NCBI RefSeq assembly: GCF_024362695.1
Contig: NC_065408.1
Location: 14,012,001 to 14,076,000 of the forward strand
Reading direction: 5' to 3'
DNA length: 64,000 nucleotides
DNA from: Pectinophora gossypiella
Taxonomy: Eukaryota > Arthropoda > Insecta > Lepidoptera > Gelechiidae
Under the pieces are notes generated by a model. The model did not search any database, was not told the DNA's origin, and saw only the letters and a program-made list of their open reading frames with translations. Both the position numbers and the translations under genes were made by a program. This document shows positions 46,009 to 58,300 of the stretch, piece by piece. The first letter of the stretch is position 1; every line of letters starts with the position of its first letter.

Positions 46009-49000
46009 ATGGGTGTTCTGTGGTTTTTGGCGCTGGTAGCTGTTGTGGTCGCGAAAATTCAAAATGATCCAGCTGGACAACAGATCGTTGATTTTCAGAA
46101 AAGGACTGGGGTAAGTAAGTTTATTAAGTAAAAACTTTTTTACAATTGGCATCTGATTAGTTTAGAGAGGAAAGATACAATTTTATTTTATTAATAAAAT
46201 TAATTGGGTCCTAAAAAAGTTGAAGCGTAAGATGTATGTGAGGATCCTAGTACTTGGAATTCCGTGGTCTTCTACCTGCCCCAAAGGGAACTGGGCGTGA
46301 TTTTATGTATGTAGGTATGTTCCTACATTGCTACTTGCTTACTTATCAGAATTTGCATTTGAAATACTATAACCTGCCAATGTATTTACTAAGATGTAAG
46401 TAAGTACTTAATTCAAAAATATTCAGTAGGTAACATAATTACACTTTGAATCGTCGTTTTTTTACATAACGAACGCGTTATCCGCCTAAAACTACTGCAG
46501 CTTCTTATAACCTGTATAGCTGTATGTAAATATCGGTAGTAATTAATGTCTTGATAAAATTAATGACTAAGTTTTCCAGTAACGACAGAAAGTATTTTAA
46601 TAAGTAGGTAGATTACTAAAATAAAAACTACTTTGTACAAATAGGTACTTACTTATAAGTACGTAAATTCCATTGTACCTCCTTGCACTTAACCAGTTGT
46701 TAAATGACCAAACTCGTGCCTATTATACTGATGATTTCAGCAAGGCATTTGATACGTTATGTCACGAATTGCCTATACAGAAGTAAAGATAGAATTAACG
46801 GGATTGAAGGAATTGCTCAGCCCGCTACGCTACCTATCGTACCTTTAGGATATGAATAACTTGCACACACACAGAAGATCACGTCTATGTCCCGCTGGGG
46901 TAGGCAGACCACGGAATCCCACTTATTACGCTTCTAACACACCACTTTCGCTTCCTCCGCACTCTTCAAATACTACATGCATACTATCTGGTTCAGATAA
47001 TAACTACGTTAATAATTGCGGTGTCAACGACTTCCGTGGCCCAGTGGTTGAGCGTTGGGCTCAAGATCCGGAGGTCCTGGTTTTGAATCCTGGTGGGGCA
47101 TATCACAGAAATCACTTTTTAGTTTGGTTAGGACATTGCAGGCGCATCACCCGATTAATCAAAAGTAAGATGATCCGTGCTTCGGAGGGAACGTTAAGCA
47201 GTCGGTCCTGGCTACTAATTACTTAAGTAAATACTTACATATGTAGTGGTTATTTGGACATGGGCATAAGTAATAACTCTGACTCCAAGGTTGATAATGT
47301 TAGTCATTGATCTCATAACCCTCACAAAAGAAGAAGACCAATGTATGCATCCTGCTAATGCTACCAATTACCGTGAATGTTTGCCGCTACAACAGGTTAC
47401 AGAATAAAAATACCACGGGCTACTTTTTGATTAGGAATCATTGCGACTGGCTCATATAGACACTGTATTGCGCAAGAAATTGCGTGCTGTATTGGCAAAA
47501 TTCTACATTATCTGGAACAAAATTCTTGCCGCAGCAAACCAAGCTACATGCATTGGAAAGTAATAGATTTAGCAACGTAGTAACTTCAATCGTACGTTTA
47601 AATCTTGTCCGGATATTCAGATTATACGCAATTAAGATACTTAGTAACGAATCGACCGTGTGCGAAACACTACACTGCGCTCCGGTATCACTGATGTAGG
47701 GAAAAAGTCCGCCAAACTGAAGTGGGACTGGGCCGGACACGTTTGTCGTATGCATCCGGAGCGATTTGCATGGGTCGTTACTCACTGGATACCTCAGGGC
47801 GGGCATAGAAGTCGAGGAAGACGGCGTAAAATATGGTGTGACGACCTCTCACTGAACATTAAGCTATGGAGAGCAAAAAAAGCACCTCCCACAGTATGTT
47901 TTTTAGTTTTTTCATGTTATTTATAGTCTTACTTTTCTTTTTGTTTCATTTTTCATTTATTGTTTATTTAGTATATTAGTGTTTACTTATATTGTTTTCT
48001 CGCCATACAGCGCATTGGTTAACACTGTAATGTTGTATGTACCTACCTTTAGAAATAAATAAATGTTGTAACTAAGTATCTAGCTAGCTAATATTAGGTA
48101 GGCACGTATTTTGTCACAATTGTACAGTGTCAGACTAATCACCTTCAAACAATAAGAGCAACAGAACTAAATCAAGGTGCATAACACAAGGTGTAATACC
48201 TATCTAATAAAAACTACGGTTCATCGAACCAACTGAATTTATCAAGTTAACTGACATCGTTTTTGGAGGCTGAACAAAGTGGTTATACAATTTAAGAAAC
48301 AGGTATCGTTCCACTCTATTTTGCACTTTCTTAGTCTATACAGAGTTCTAGCATACAAAGCACTAGTATTTTTAGCAGGTTACATTACGTTATTACAACA
48401 TTTTTAATGTCACGTTTCTTTATCATACTTACTCAAACTATAGTCAAGTTACATTACGAGACATTTACGTGAAAGTGTAAAAGAATATCTACAATGTTTT
48501 TGTGGCATTGACAACATCTGTGGCGTAACGGCTTTGACCATCAAACCAGAGGTCCAGGTTAAATGTCCGGTCGGGTCGGTTTCTTCACCAGCCTGTAGTG
48601 AAGCAGCGTGGTGAACAAATATTAGATGAACCTCAGGCCGGTCGTGGTATTTAAGCTGTACTTTCTGCTTTATGAAACGTAATGTAGAACCGACATTGGC
48701 ATTGCCCAAAAAACTAAAACTCGTTATGTTTTTGTTTCAGGGTCCCATTGGAATCATGACGACCAGCGCTGGCGCTCCGATCGAATACAAAGACACAAAC
48801 ACTCTCAACAGTCGGCTTATTTTCAATGAGTTCTTCATGGACTCTATGACCCACTTAGTTCGGGAACGAATCCCTGAACGTTTAGTCCATGCTAAAGCAG
48901 GAGGAGCTTTTGGGTACTTCGAAGTGACCCACGACATATCACACCTCTGCAAAGCTAAAGTGTTCAGTCAAGTCGGTAAGAAGACCCCTGTAGCGGCCAG

Positions 49001-50204
49001 ATTCTCCCCCGTAGTCGTTGAAAGAGGAGGTATCGATACTTCTAGAGACGCTAGAGGATATGCGGTAAAGTTTTACACTGAAGATGGCAATTTCGACATC
49101 GTAGGCTTCAACACACCCATGTACGTCTACAAAGACCCAATACTCTTCCCAACCTTCGTACGAGCACAGAAACGGAACCCAGCAACAAATCTCATCGACG
49201 GAAACATGCTGTGGGACTTTTTAACTCTACGTCCAGAAAGTCTTCACATGTTTTTACTAGTCTTCGGCGACCGTGGTGTTCCTGACGGCTATAGACACAT
49301 GCCTGGATTCGGTATTCATACTTACGAAGTGTCTAATGCGCATGGTGATAAACATTTTGTCAGGTTCCACTTTTACCCTGATGCTGGAATCAAGAATCTG
49401 CGGTCAGAAGAGGCAAGACAGATAGCCGCAGTAGACCCTGATTACGCTACCAGAGATTTGTTCAACGCTATCGGCAAGGGAGATTTTCCATCATGGTCAG
49501 TCCAAATTCAAATACTAACCCTAGAAGACGTGAAAAATGCCGGATTTGATGTTTTCGATGTTACAAGAGTGTTGCCATTAGACAAGTATCCGCTGCATCC
49601 GTTGGGGAAAATGGTTTTAAACAAGAATCCTATCAATTACTTCGCTGAAATCGAACAGCTGGCGTATAGTCCTGCCAATTTGGTCCCTGGTATTCTAGGT
49701 GGGCCTGATAAAGTCTTTGAAGCGCGTCGTCTAGCTTACAGAGACGCTCAGTACTACAGGTTGGGAGCAAACTTCAATAAAATTCCTGTAAACTGTCCTT
49801 TGCAGACAAAGGTCTTAACTTACAATCGCGACGGAAGGCCACCACTGAAAGATAACGACAGAGACTCTCCCAATTTTTACCCTAACAGCTTTAATGGTCC
49901 AGTGCCTTACAAAGACGAGAAGAGAGCGGAGTTGATAGAGGTTTACCAGGACGATCCAAATAACTTTGCTCAAGCGAGAGAGTTGTACATTAATGAAATG
50001 ACTCCAGAGGAAAGGAGTAGATTGGTGGAGAACATTCTTTATAGTATAGGGCCGGCGGCGAAGAAACTTCAAGAGAGAGCAGTGAAGGTCTTTAGTTTGA
50101 TTCATCCGGACTTAGGAGGCAGAATAGAGCAAGGTCTGTTGGCAAATAGAACGAAGATTATGGACAGATATAGACCAGTTAGTTACGACGAGTATGATTA
50201 CTAG
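46009..50204 (+). CDS. Secreted catalase-like protein 1
   Basis: A haem catalase family member (2 H2O2 to 2 H2O and O2 in active members). Exon 1 46009-46110 and exon 2 48741-50204, phase 0, give 521 residues. Residues 1-15 form a signal peptide (MGVLWFLALVAVVVA), so the protein is probably secreted. The distal motif RERIPERLVH places the catalytic His at residue 84, and Ser123 follows in RFSP. The proximal region ARRLAYRDAQYYRLG gives haem-ligand Tyr367, with Arg363 and Arg374 conserved. The distal Asn (human Asn148) is replaced by Phe157 in VGFNTP. The proximal signature also has Leu365 where Phe is usual. The intron is 2.6 kb and full of SINE and LINE scraps. It is tail-to-tail with the paralogue at 53454-55480. 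Confidence 0.95.
46405..46520 (-). mobile_element. LINE 3' tail, family D
   Basis: Inverse of the family D end (ATTCAGTAGGTAACATAATT, ACTACTGCAGCTTCT), within the catalase 1 intron. Confidence 0.55.
46720..46790 (+). mobile_element. LINE reverse-transcriptase motif scrap
   Basis: Encodes TDDFSKAFDTLCHELPIQ before a stop. This resembles the first catalytic-Asp block of non-LTR reverse transcriptases. It is very short and isolated. Confidence 0.5.
47030..47330 (+). mobile_element. tRNA-derived SINE
   Basis: Head GGCCCAGTGGTTGAGCGTTG with a decayed B box (TTTTGAATCCT), then the body ACATTGCAGG and AAGTAAGATGATCCGTGCTT. Lies in the catalase 1 intron. Confidence 0.65.
47650..47870 (+). pseudogene. 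LINE C-terminal fragment
   Basis: Encodes GKKSAKLKWDWAGHVCRM, HPERFAWVVTHWIPQGG and HRSRGRRRKIWCDDL, the C-terminal block of a non-LTR element. Lies in the catalase 1 intron. Confidence 0.7.
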
Positions 50205-50796
50205 GTGCTTATCAAGTGTTTCGTCTGACTGAGCATTAGGATCCGACATCCTTTTTTGTAATTAGTATTTGTAATAACCTATCTAAAATACAGATACCTA
50301 TCTTTGTTGAAAACGATAAGAGAACATAATACGTGTTGTACCAATATGTAAACTTTGAAAGTAATATTGTCTTCATTATATTTCGAGCGAAGGTGGATAC
50401 TGTTAATTATTTAATCTTTATTTACAAATGTACCTACGTACGTAAATATACCTATTTTTTATACCTACCAAGTTCTACATTTGTAAAAATAATACATTGG
50501 TGTTTGAAGACAAATGGATTTAAAAAAATAATTATATTTATATTTTTGTCTTTACGTAAGGCCACACAAAAAGGTTATTGACTTTGGTGTATTTGTCTAG
50601 ATTGTCTAGGACCGACGAGTTAATTGGCCGTCGACAAAATAATTTCGAGTCTAATGAGGGACGGATGTTGGCATCTTAAGTGAAAAGTGGGAAATCCAGA
50701 ACAAATTACGAGTTCTACAGGCCCGATGGGATGTCATAGATGAAGTTCATTGGCAAATAGACAACCTCCTCATCGGCTCTGATGTGGACTATGAAC

Positions 50797-51085
50797 TTTT
50801 TTTTGACGTGACTTATTGTAGATTTGCCGCAGATGGCATTAACTACTTGGCCGGACAAATGGGAAGCGCTGAAGGCTCTCACCCGGTACAACGTTTAAGC
50901 CAACATGCCCAAGGGTGCCCAGTTGGGCGCGAACCTCGGCGTCGTCTGAGAGGAAAAGTATTTGAAAGAATTAATTGACCCTAGAGGGTCGATTAGTGAT
51001 AAGCGCTGATTGAGGGAAATCGTCGACCACGCCGGCGGGGTCGGTATCGGGGTCCTGAAGTGTTTGGTGTCGCGAGCTGATTGGC
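50797..51085 (+). repeat. Interspersed repeat H, longest copy
   Basis: Runs from GACGTGACTTATTGTAGATT through TTGGCCGGACAAATGGGAAG to CCTGAAGTGTTTGGTGTCGC and GAGCTGATTGGC. No coding frame was recognised; the class is unknown. Confidence 0.65.
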
Positions 51086-51586
51086 ATGGACTATGAACAA
51101 GAATTTACAAAATACAAGAAAGCCTTCGAATCTACTGAACGTCAGTTGAGCCACAAGTTAAATTCTACAATACACCAATTTCAAGCGGCCCCACTGTCTG
51201 ATATTTTGGAGGTTTATGCCAAAATTTTATTGACCTATCCTGCTCCGTATTTATGCATAACCCAGCTGACAACTTCAATACCTACCTACATCAGCCTTCA
51301 GAAGCGGGTGAGAGCCCTCAGCGGGCCCCATTTACTACCTACCCCACCCTACTCTGCCAAGTAGTTATTTCGCCAAGTCTACAATAAGTCACGTCAAAAC
51401 AAAAAGGTATCGGTGTACGTAGAAACAGAATGGCTAGAAATTAATTGTGAACTAAAACTAAGTTGCCTGACATTATTGACTAAGCAACATAGTTCTTATG
51501 TTTTTGCTAACGTATAACTTCAAGTGCTATACGGATAGCTGTATAGCATAGTCATAGGACTATGCATAAAGAAGCTAACACGCCAC

Positions 51587-51790
51587 TTTTTTGACGTCAC
51601 TTATTGTACATTTGCCGCAGACGGCCATAACTACTTGGCCGGACAAATGGGGAGCGCTGAGGGCTCTCAGCCGGTACAAAGTTTAAGACAACAGGCTTGA
51701 GGGTCATGTTGGGCGCGAACCTCGGCTCAGGGCGTCGTCTGAGAGGAAGAATACGAGTATTTGAAAGAATTAATCGACCCGCGAAGGGAA
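51587..51790 (+). repeat. Interspersed repeat H, copy
   Basis: Same order of words as the copy at 50797, ending near the GAAAGAATTAATCGACCC segment. A short inverted scrap of its start lies at about 51370-51400. Confidence 0.6.
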
Positions 51791-52369
51791 ATCCAGTACA
51801 ATACTCGTACATGTTATGTCATACAGCTGAAAGGTATTTCTCGGGAATGTGGATTTCCTGACGATCAGGTTTTCCTTCACCGCTGAGCACACAAATAGAA
51901 GAAATATTCCGAGATGCGAGTGAGAATTGAATTCACCACATCTCGTGTTAAAAGTTAAGGGCACCTACTGTGCTGTCATGGTTAATTGCAGTAAGCAATT
52001 TGAAATTCAAATGATAATTGTTGTAAAACCGGATGGTTTATAAATGTTATAATGATTGGGCCCATTAATTATACTAACTTTACGAAAATATTGATGCCTA
52101 CCGTATTAAGCTGGTAATGAAGTTTAAACATTTTTAAACAATGCTAATTACATTATTCAAACATAATTGATGTTAATAGTTTCTGTTAACACGCTCCTAT
52201 TTAGAATAAATCTTCTATCGTGTGGGCGGTGAGGTCGATGGCTGATCGCATCATCACTGATCATCGGGGATGCATTGAGTAACAGTGTTACTAATCGGTA
52301 TTTTTGTACCAATGGGTAACAGTGTTACACAAAATGGTGTAACTCAACGGGATTAAAGGCCATCTCCCT

Positions 52370-52710
52370 TAGCATTATCCCGTTTTTGACAGGGTCCATA
52401 TCTAACCTGAAGATTTGACAGGTCCGGTTTTTTACAGAAGCGACTGCCTGTCTGACCGTGCAACCCGCGAAGGGAAAACCTGACCAATACAGGTTAGGTC
52501 ACATACCTCCGAAAAATGCATTTCTCGGCAATGTGTGTTTCCTCACGATGTTTTTATTCACCGCTGAGCACGTGATAATCGTTTATGATCCATAAATGAA
52601 TTCGAAAACAAGTTCGACAATCATTGAATTAGGCCTGTGCTGGATTTGAACCTGCAACCTCAAAGTGAGATGTAAGCGTTTTACCAACTGGACTACTAAG
52701 GCTCCTCTCA
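52370..52710 (-). mobile_element. SINE family K, near-complete
   Basis: The minus-strand head has A-box-like TAGTCCAGTTGGTAAAACGC and B-box-like GGTTCAAATCC (52630-52705). The tail is at 52370. About 340 bp. Confidence 0.7.
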
Positions 52711-53453
52711 CCATCAATGATGTCAGGGTTATATTGTTATTGTGAGCCGGGAGAGGTTTAGGGTAGTTGTTACCCGGGACCGACCAAAAAAAAGTAATTT
52801 GTAACAAAAAAAAATATTATTTACATAAACGTCGTCTTATTGTAATAAACACGAAAGCGACTTGATGAAAAAACAATCACATTCTGATGTTATTTTCTGT
52901 TTCAAAACCTCCATTTCGATTCAATTAATTTATTGCGGGTAAAACATGAGAACACAATTTTTTACTTGAATATGAATACTATTGTGAGGTTTTGTGGACA
53001 AAAATCAAGTCCGATACGATAAAAGGTGCTTAAGTATTGAGTTGTTTTTTAAAACCTAGAGCAGGGACAGCAAAACCTGCACCCTATATGCACCTTATCC
53101 TTACACACATCAAAACAACCAATAAAAATATCTTAAAATCTTAAATATTTTTCGAATCAAAGCAGATACAATTTAAGTTATTTTTATAACAAGCGAGGTT
53201 AAAAAGGCCACATCGAAGCAATTTATCTAAACAAGCACTAACTATTGCTTTTTGACATTTGTTGGCATTGCGCACTTACTTTTATATGCGCAAATGTCAA
53301 ATTGCAATATTGCTTCTTTAGGTGAATTGCTTCGATGTGACAATTTTAACCCCCATTTTTAAGTACGTTGATACGTAGGTTGACCTCTTCGCTAACCCAC
53401 CTTGGAGCTGTGGATCGGATGCATAAATTGGTAGGTATTTATGCCATGTGGTA

Positions 53454-55480
53454 CTACGGCTGGTTACACTCATAGTTGTCAGAAGGGTTGGTGTTATTTC
53501 GCAACAAATTCTCCTGGATTCTAGAACCAAGGTCTATATGGATGAGTTTGTACAACTTCACGGCGCGTTCTTGCAAAAAATGATCTGCTAATCTTAAGCT
53601 GGTCACAATATTGTCAACAAGTCGACATCTTTGTCCAACAGTCAATTCATTAACATAAAGATCTCTTGCATCATCAAAGTTGTTGGCTCTAGGATCGGTA
53701 TACACGTTAATTCTTGGAGGATAATTCTTTTCCACGTAAGGTATGGGACCGTTGTACGAATTAGGAAAATAGTTCGGAGTTTCTCCATCATTATCGAGTA
53801 CTGGCGGGAGACCATCTCGGACATACGTATGGGTAATAGTTGCAAGAGGACAGTTCACTTTGATGTTATTGAAATTCGCCCCTAAACGGTAGTTCTGGGC
53901 ATCTCTATAAGCGAACACACGTGACTCAAAAAGAGTGTCCACTCCGCGAATACCAGGGACAAGGTTCCCAGGGTTAAACGCCGTTTGTTCCACATCAGCG
54001 AATTGATTCTCTGGATTCCTATTCAAAACCAATTTGCCAATAGGTCTAAGAGGAAACTTGCGAAGGGGCCATCGCCTTGTTATATCAAATATATCGAATT
54101 TGATTTTATCGACATCGCATTCTGGTATTACTTGTACATAGAGGGTCCAAACTGGGTAGTTGCCATTCTCAATGTTATTATATAAATCGCGTGTTGCATA
54201 ATCAACATCGGTAATTCTCGCCGCTTGAGCAGTAGTTAAGTTTCTGACGCCAGCATCAGGCACCATTTGGAATCTGACAAAGGTTCTGTCTCCTGCATAG
54301 TTCAATAATTCGTAGGTATGGAGGGCAAATACTCGTATAAATCTGTAACCGTCCGGTATGCCAACATCTCCAAAGGTGTGCATGAATGCAGCTAGAGTTT
54401 CAGGCCGTAAAGTTAGGAAGTCCCAAATCATGTTATTGTCTATGACATTTGTCTTTGGATTTCTATGGAACACGTGGATGAAAGTAGGGAAAAAAACGGG
54501 ATCTTTCATCAAGAACTGTTGTATAGTGAGTGCAAGGAGGTCAAAGTTGCCTTCGTCAGTGTAGAATTTGATGGCCATACCTCGAGCGTCCCTTGTGACG
54601 TCTGAAGATCCTCTTTCTTCATTTGTTGGTGAAAATCTAACGACTAATGGTGTAGTCTTTCCAACTGCGCTAAAGATCTTGGCTCTGCAAATATCAGACA
54701 GGTCGTGGGTCACCTTGAAATAGCCGAAAGCTCCAGTACCTTTAGTATGGACGAAGCGTTCAGGAATTCTTTCCCTGTTGAGTCGAGTCATGGTTTCCAT
54801 GAAGAAGTCGTTGAGGATTATTCGAGGTTTGTTGATGACTTGTGTATCTTCAAGCAGTACAGGGAAGCCGGAAGTGGTCTTTATGACGCCAATAGGACCC
54901 TGAAATATAAAAAATCCTTAATATCGGTTAAATTCATATCTCACAAAAGCACACTGTTGGGTTACCTCGTCCATAAAAGCGAAATACCTTACTAATTTTA
55001 AAACGAAACATTGAACTTTGCTTGCTTCTACTTAAAGAGTTCACCGTAACGTCTGTCGAAAATCTAAGTTTTTGGACAGCCGATATAGGCTATATACGAA
55101 CCATTCAAGTTATACAGTTGTACAACATAATATAGTATTACGCCTGCATCTACGCCAGTTCTCGCCAGTTATTTTTAAGTCCCGTATACAGAGGGCAAGC
55201 GTATTTCCCTTTACAGGGCAAAGATTCTGGAAACCACGTGATATAAAATATCTATGATACAAACATGAATTAAAACCTACAAAGTCCAAGACGGTTATTA
55301 CGATGTAAGTTACGCGGTTTTGGAATAGGGCTATCACGCAATCAGGTTGTAGGTAATGATAATGTCAGGTACACGCACAGGCGTCTTCTTCTTGAACAGC
55401 ATGAGTTGGTCAGCAGTGGTGACATTTCCAGGCACGGCAGTGACGACGGTGACAAACAAAGCAGCTACCACCACCAGCAT
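53454..55480 (-). CDS. Secreted catalase-like protein 2
   Basis: Paralogue of the gene at 46009-50204. Exon 1 is 55480-55379 (34 codons, the same length as in the paralogue) and exon 2 is 54899-53454, giving 515 residues. The donor is the non-standard-context GTGCGT after CCT; a GTACCT six bases later would add two codons. The signal peptide is MLVVVAALFVTVVTA. The distal His is at residue 85 (RERIPERFVH) and Ser124 is present. The proximal signature RVFAYRDAQNYRLG is intact. The distal Asn is replaced by Leu158 (DLLALTIQQF, with no NTP). The conserved RHM-G-G-H block reads YRFIRVFALHTY. These changes suggest a fold that may bind haem but with altered or lost catalase activity. The reading frame is open, so it does not look like a pseudogene. 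Repeat H begins 2 nt upstream of the start codon. Confidence 0.9.
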
Positions 55481-55481
55481 G

Positions 55482-55720
55482 TTGGCCAAGTGGGGAGTCG
55501 CTCAGGGCTCTGACCCGGTACAAAATTTAAGGGCACTGGCCTGAGAGTACCCAGATTGGCACGAAACTCGCGGGCGTCGTCTGAGAGGATAAGACCGAGA
55601 CAGCCCAGAGTGGGCTGATGAGCTGAAGGGGGAAAACGTCAACGCCGGCGGGGTCAGTGTCGGGTTTCTGAAGTGTTCGCTGCCGCGAGCTGATTGGCCG
55701 CGTCCAAGGTCAGAGCACGG
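55482..55720 (+). repeat. Interspersed repeat H at the catalase 2 start codon
   Basis: The match starts TTGGCC next to the ATG and runs through CAGGGCTCTGACCCGGTACA, GGCGTCGTCTGAGAGGA, GTTCGCTGCCGCGAGCTGAT and TGGCC. The first 50 or so bases of the family are missing and five bases after TTGGCC are deleted. Confidence 0.7.
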
Positions 55721-57740
55721 CTCTTCAGGTTCCTATATTACGTCTGTCGGCCACTAGCACATCGTATGTAACTGGGACAGTGTATACGATATATTATTCA
55801 CGATATTAAATCAGATTCGCGTGTTACACCTACGAAAGTTTACCTTGCTTTATACAATTGTGAGTAATTAGCTGTACAATCGATCAGAAAAGTGTTGAAT
55901 TCTTTTTTGATTCAAAGAGTAGGCTAGCATTTTTTTATATTTGTTGTTGGTTTGTTGTCTTTAAAATCAACCGTTTGCCACGACCACACCGCGGACACTT
56001 CATACAAAACACCTCGCTTTACACAGACACTACACATGGACGTTATCGTACACGCGCCTCTGTGTGTCTGACTTCTGACGCCATACGATTGAAGACTAAA
56101 GTAAGACGGAGGGGGTGAGGTAAACCTAGCTCAGGAAGGGAGCGGAGAGTTGCCGTTCTATACGTAGTCATCATCATCTCCCTAGCATTATCCCGTTTTT
56201 CATAGGGTCCGCCTACCTAACCTGAAGATTTGACAGGTCCGGTTTTTTATAGAAGCGACTGCCTGTCTGACCTTCCAACCCGCGAAGGGAAAACCAGCCC
56301 AATACAGGTTAGGTCACATACTTCCGAAAATGCATATTTGCCGTTCTAGTATACGTAGTGTGGAGGTTAGCATCAGGGTTGCGAGGACCCGATCCTCAGA
56401 TATGAGGGACCGACCCAAGAGAGAGATACGTAGTGTTATTTCTTATTCTATTGTGGCGTCTTCTAATACCTAATTCTTTCTTTTATTCCTTTTCTCTCTC
56501 TCTCTCTCCGTGGTCCAGTATTTGAGCGTTAGGCTCGTGGTGAGGAGGTCCGTAGTTTGGTTAAGACATTGCAGGCTGATTACCCGGTTGGCAAAATAAG
56601 ACGGTCAGTTCTTCAGCAGGCACATTAAGCCATTGGTTCCGGTTATTACTTACTTACGTACGTAATCGTTACGTAAATCAGCGGTCTTTGGCAGCTCAAT
56701 AATAACCCTGACACCAGGGTTGCTGAGGTTGGTAATCCACATCACAACCCACACGATAGAAGAAGCCTACATGTTCTACCGAGTGGGTTGTGAAGTGGCC
56801 CCTGATATGGCTCATGAAACGACTACGTAATTATATCAGTAAGAAACCGGGACCAACGATTTAACGTGCCTCCCGAAGCACGGATCAGCTTACTTTCGGA
56901 CAATCAGGTGAGCAACCTGTAATGTCCTAACCATACTAGTGATCACAAGGTGATTTTTGTGATATGTCCCCACCAGGATTCGAACCGGGACCTTCGGTTC
57001 GTGAGCCCAACGATAACCACTGGACCACACAGGCCGTCGAACATAGAGGCCTACATATTTTATAATAGCAATGTATCTAGCGAGGTTATTTGCTCTTGTC
57101 GATTACTTGACTAGGGAAAATTGGGTCGTGTACTAGGTTCAAAATAAATTATGAAATTCTAATAAGTACTAAATAAAAACAGATCTAAAACTAACGAAAA
57201 CCATTTACTTTTCTCTATTTAACTAATTTATGAATTTTAATCTGGAAAAACGTAAATAAGTCTTATATTTTATCATATTTTTTCTATGACGTCAGTGTGG
57301 TTTTTTAAACAAATTCCATAGTAATCTCGTGTTTTGACGTTTAGTAAAAAGTAACTGATTTGACTAATTGGAAACTAGCCTATTGGTATTACAACCACAA
57401 TGTGACGTCTCACACCTTCCCGGCCCGCGAAAAGTGGCAGAAAATGTTGTGTTGGTAACTAACGCCATTACTACCCTCTGGTCCGCGGAGGTCCGTTTTG
57501 CTCTATGCTAGGTCTTCATACCCGAGATTGGACTTGTGGATGTAAGTTATTTTCAGATTGTTTGTGCTTCTGCCTACCTTATTAGGGATTACAGGAGTTT
57601 ATGTATGTTGTATACAAAATATGTTAGGTAGCATAAAATTATGGCGCAATTGCGGTCTTTAGAACATGTTTACTTAGATAGAGAATGATTCATAAGTAGA
57701 CGTCCTTACAAACAGTATCTTATGTCATGTCATGTACTTA
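55721..57740. other. Repeat-dense upstream region of catalase 2
   Basis: Contains repeat I (about 55960-56160), SINE K (56170-56340), a (TC)n run (56493-56508), two SINEs in inverted order (56508-56765 plus, 56765-57045 minus) and repeat F (57180-57375). No gene seen. Confidence 0.55.
56508..57045. mobile_element. Two tRNA-derived SINEs, tail to tail
   Basis: The plus-strand copy 56508-56765 has a decayed head (GTGGTCCAGTATTTGAGCG). The minus-strand copy 56765-57045 ends in a head with the plus-strand B box GGATTCGAACCGGGACC. Their tails meet at about 56765, forming a long imperfect inverted repeat. Confidence 0.65.
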
Positions 57741-57743
57741 ATA

Positions 57744-57885
57744 CGGTCACGAGTACTAATATGTATACACTTTGAAACCGTGTCACATTAACTTTTTTGA
57801 CAAATTGAACCATAAGTCTCATTTAATGACAAATATGATAGTGCGAAAGGGTTCTAAAGTGGGTACATGATATTGCTCATGACTC
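57744..57885 (+). mobile_element. MITE family C, copy 4
   Basis: 142 bp, ends CGGTCACGAG and GCTCATGACTC, TA on both sides. Confidence 0.8.
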
Positions 57886-57999
57886 TACATAAGGCACTTG
57901 GCGAACCTGGAGCGAGGAACCGATCAGTAGAGCTAACATGCCCAACGTGATAACAATTTGTCACGGTCATTTTATCGATTCCAACGACATAATTAGTAA

Positions 58000-58300
58000 C
58001 GGCCTTCGTGGTCCAGTGGTTGAGGCTTGGGTTCGAATCCCGGTGGGGACATAATATCATAAAAATCACTTTGTGATCCCTATTTTGGTTAGGACATTAC
58101 AGGCTGATCACCTGTTGTCCGAAAGTAAGATGATCCGTGCTTCGGAAGGCACGTTAAGCCGTTGGTCCCGGTTACTTACTTATTTGAGTAAGTAGTTACA
58201 TGAGCCATGTCAGGGGCCTTTGGCGGCTCAATAGTAACCCTGACACCAGGGTTGATGAGGTTGGTAATTCACCTCACAACCCACCCGATAGAAGATTATA
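58000..58300 (+). mobile_element. tRNA-derived SINE with a deleted head segment
   Basis: The A box TGGTCCAGTGGTTGAGG is joined almost directly to the B box GGGTTCGAATCCC. About 20 bp present in other copies (CTCACGATCCGGAGGTC) are missing. The body to ACCCACCCGATAGAAGA is intact. Confidence 0.75.

Larger units (their letters stand above)
50205..53453. other. Region between the convergent catalases
   Basis: About 3.2 kb. It contains two copies of repeat H (50797-51085 and 51587-51790) and a SINE K (52370-52710). No canonical AATAAA was found close to either stop codon and no further gene was seen. Confidence 0.6.

Noticed and set aside
49815..50105. Minus-strand open frame opposite catalase 1
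   Set aside because: A shadow of a strongly conserved plus-strand coding exon.
51086..51364. 92-codon plus-strand frame between the catalases
   Set aside because: It starts at the end of a repeat H copy, with low-complexity later residues and no conserved block; probably chance.
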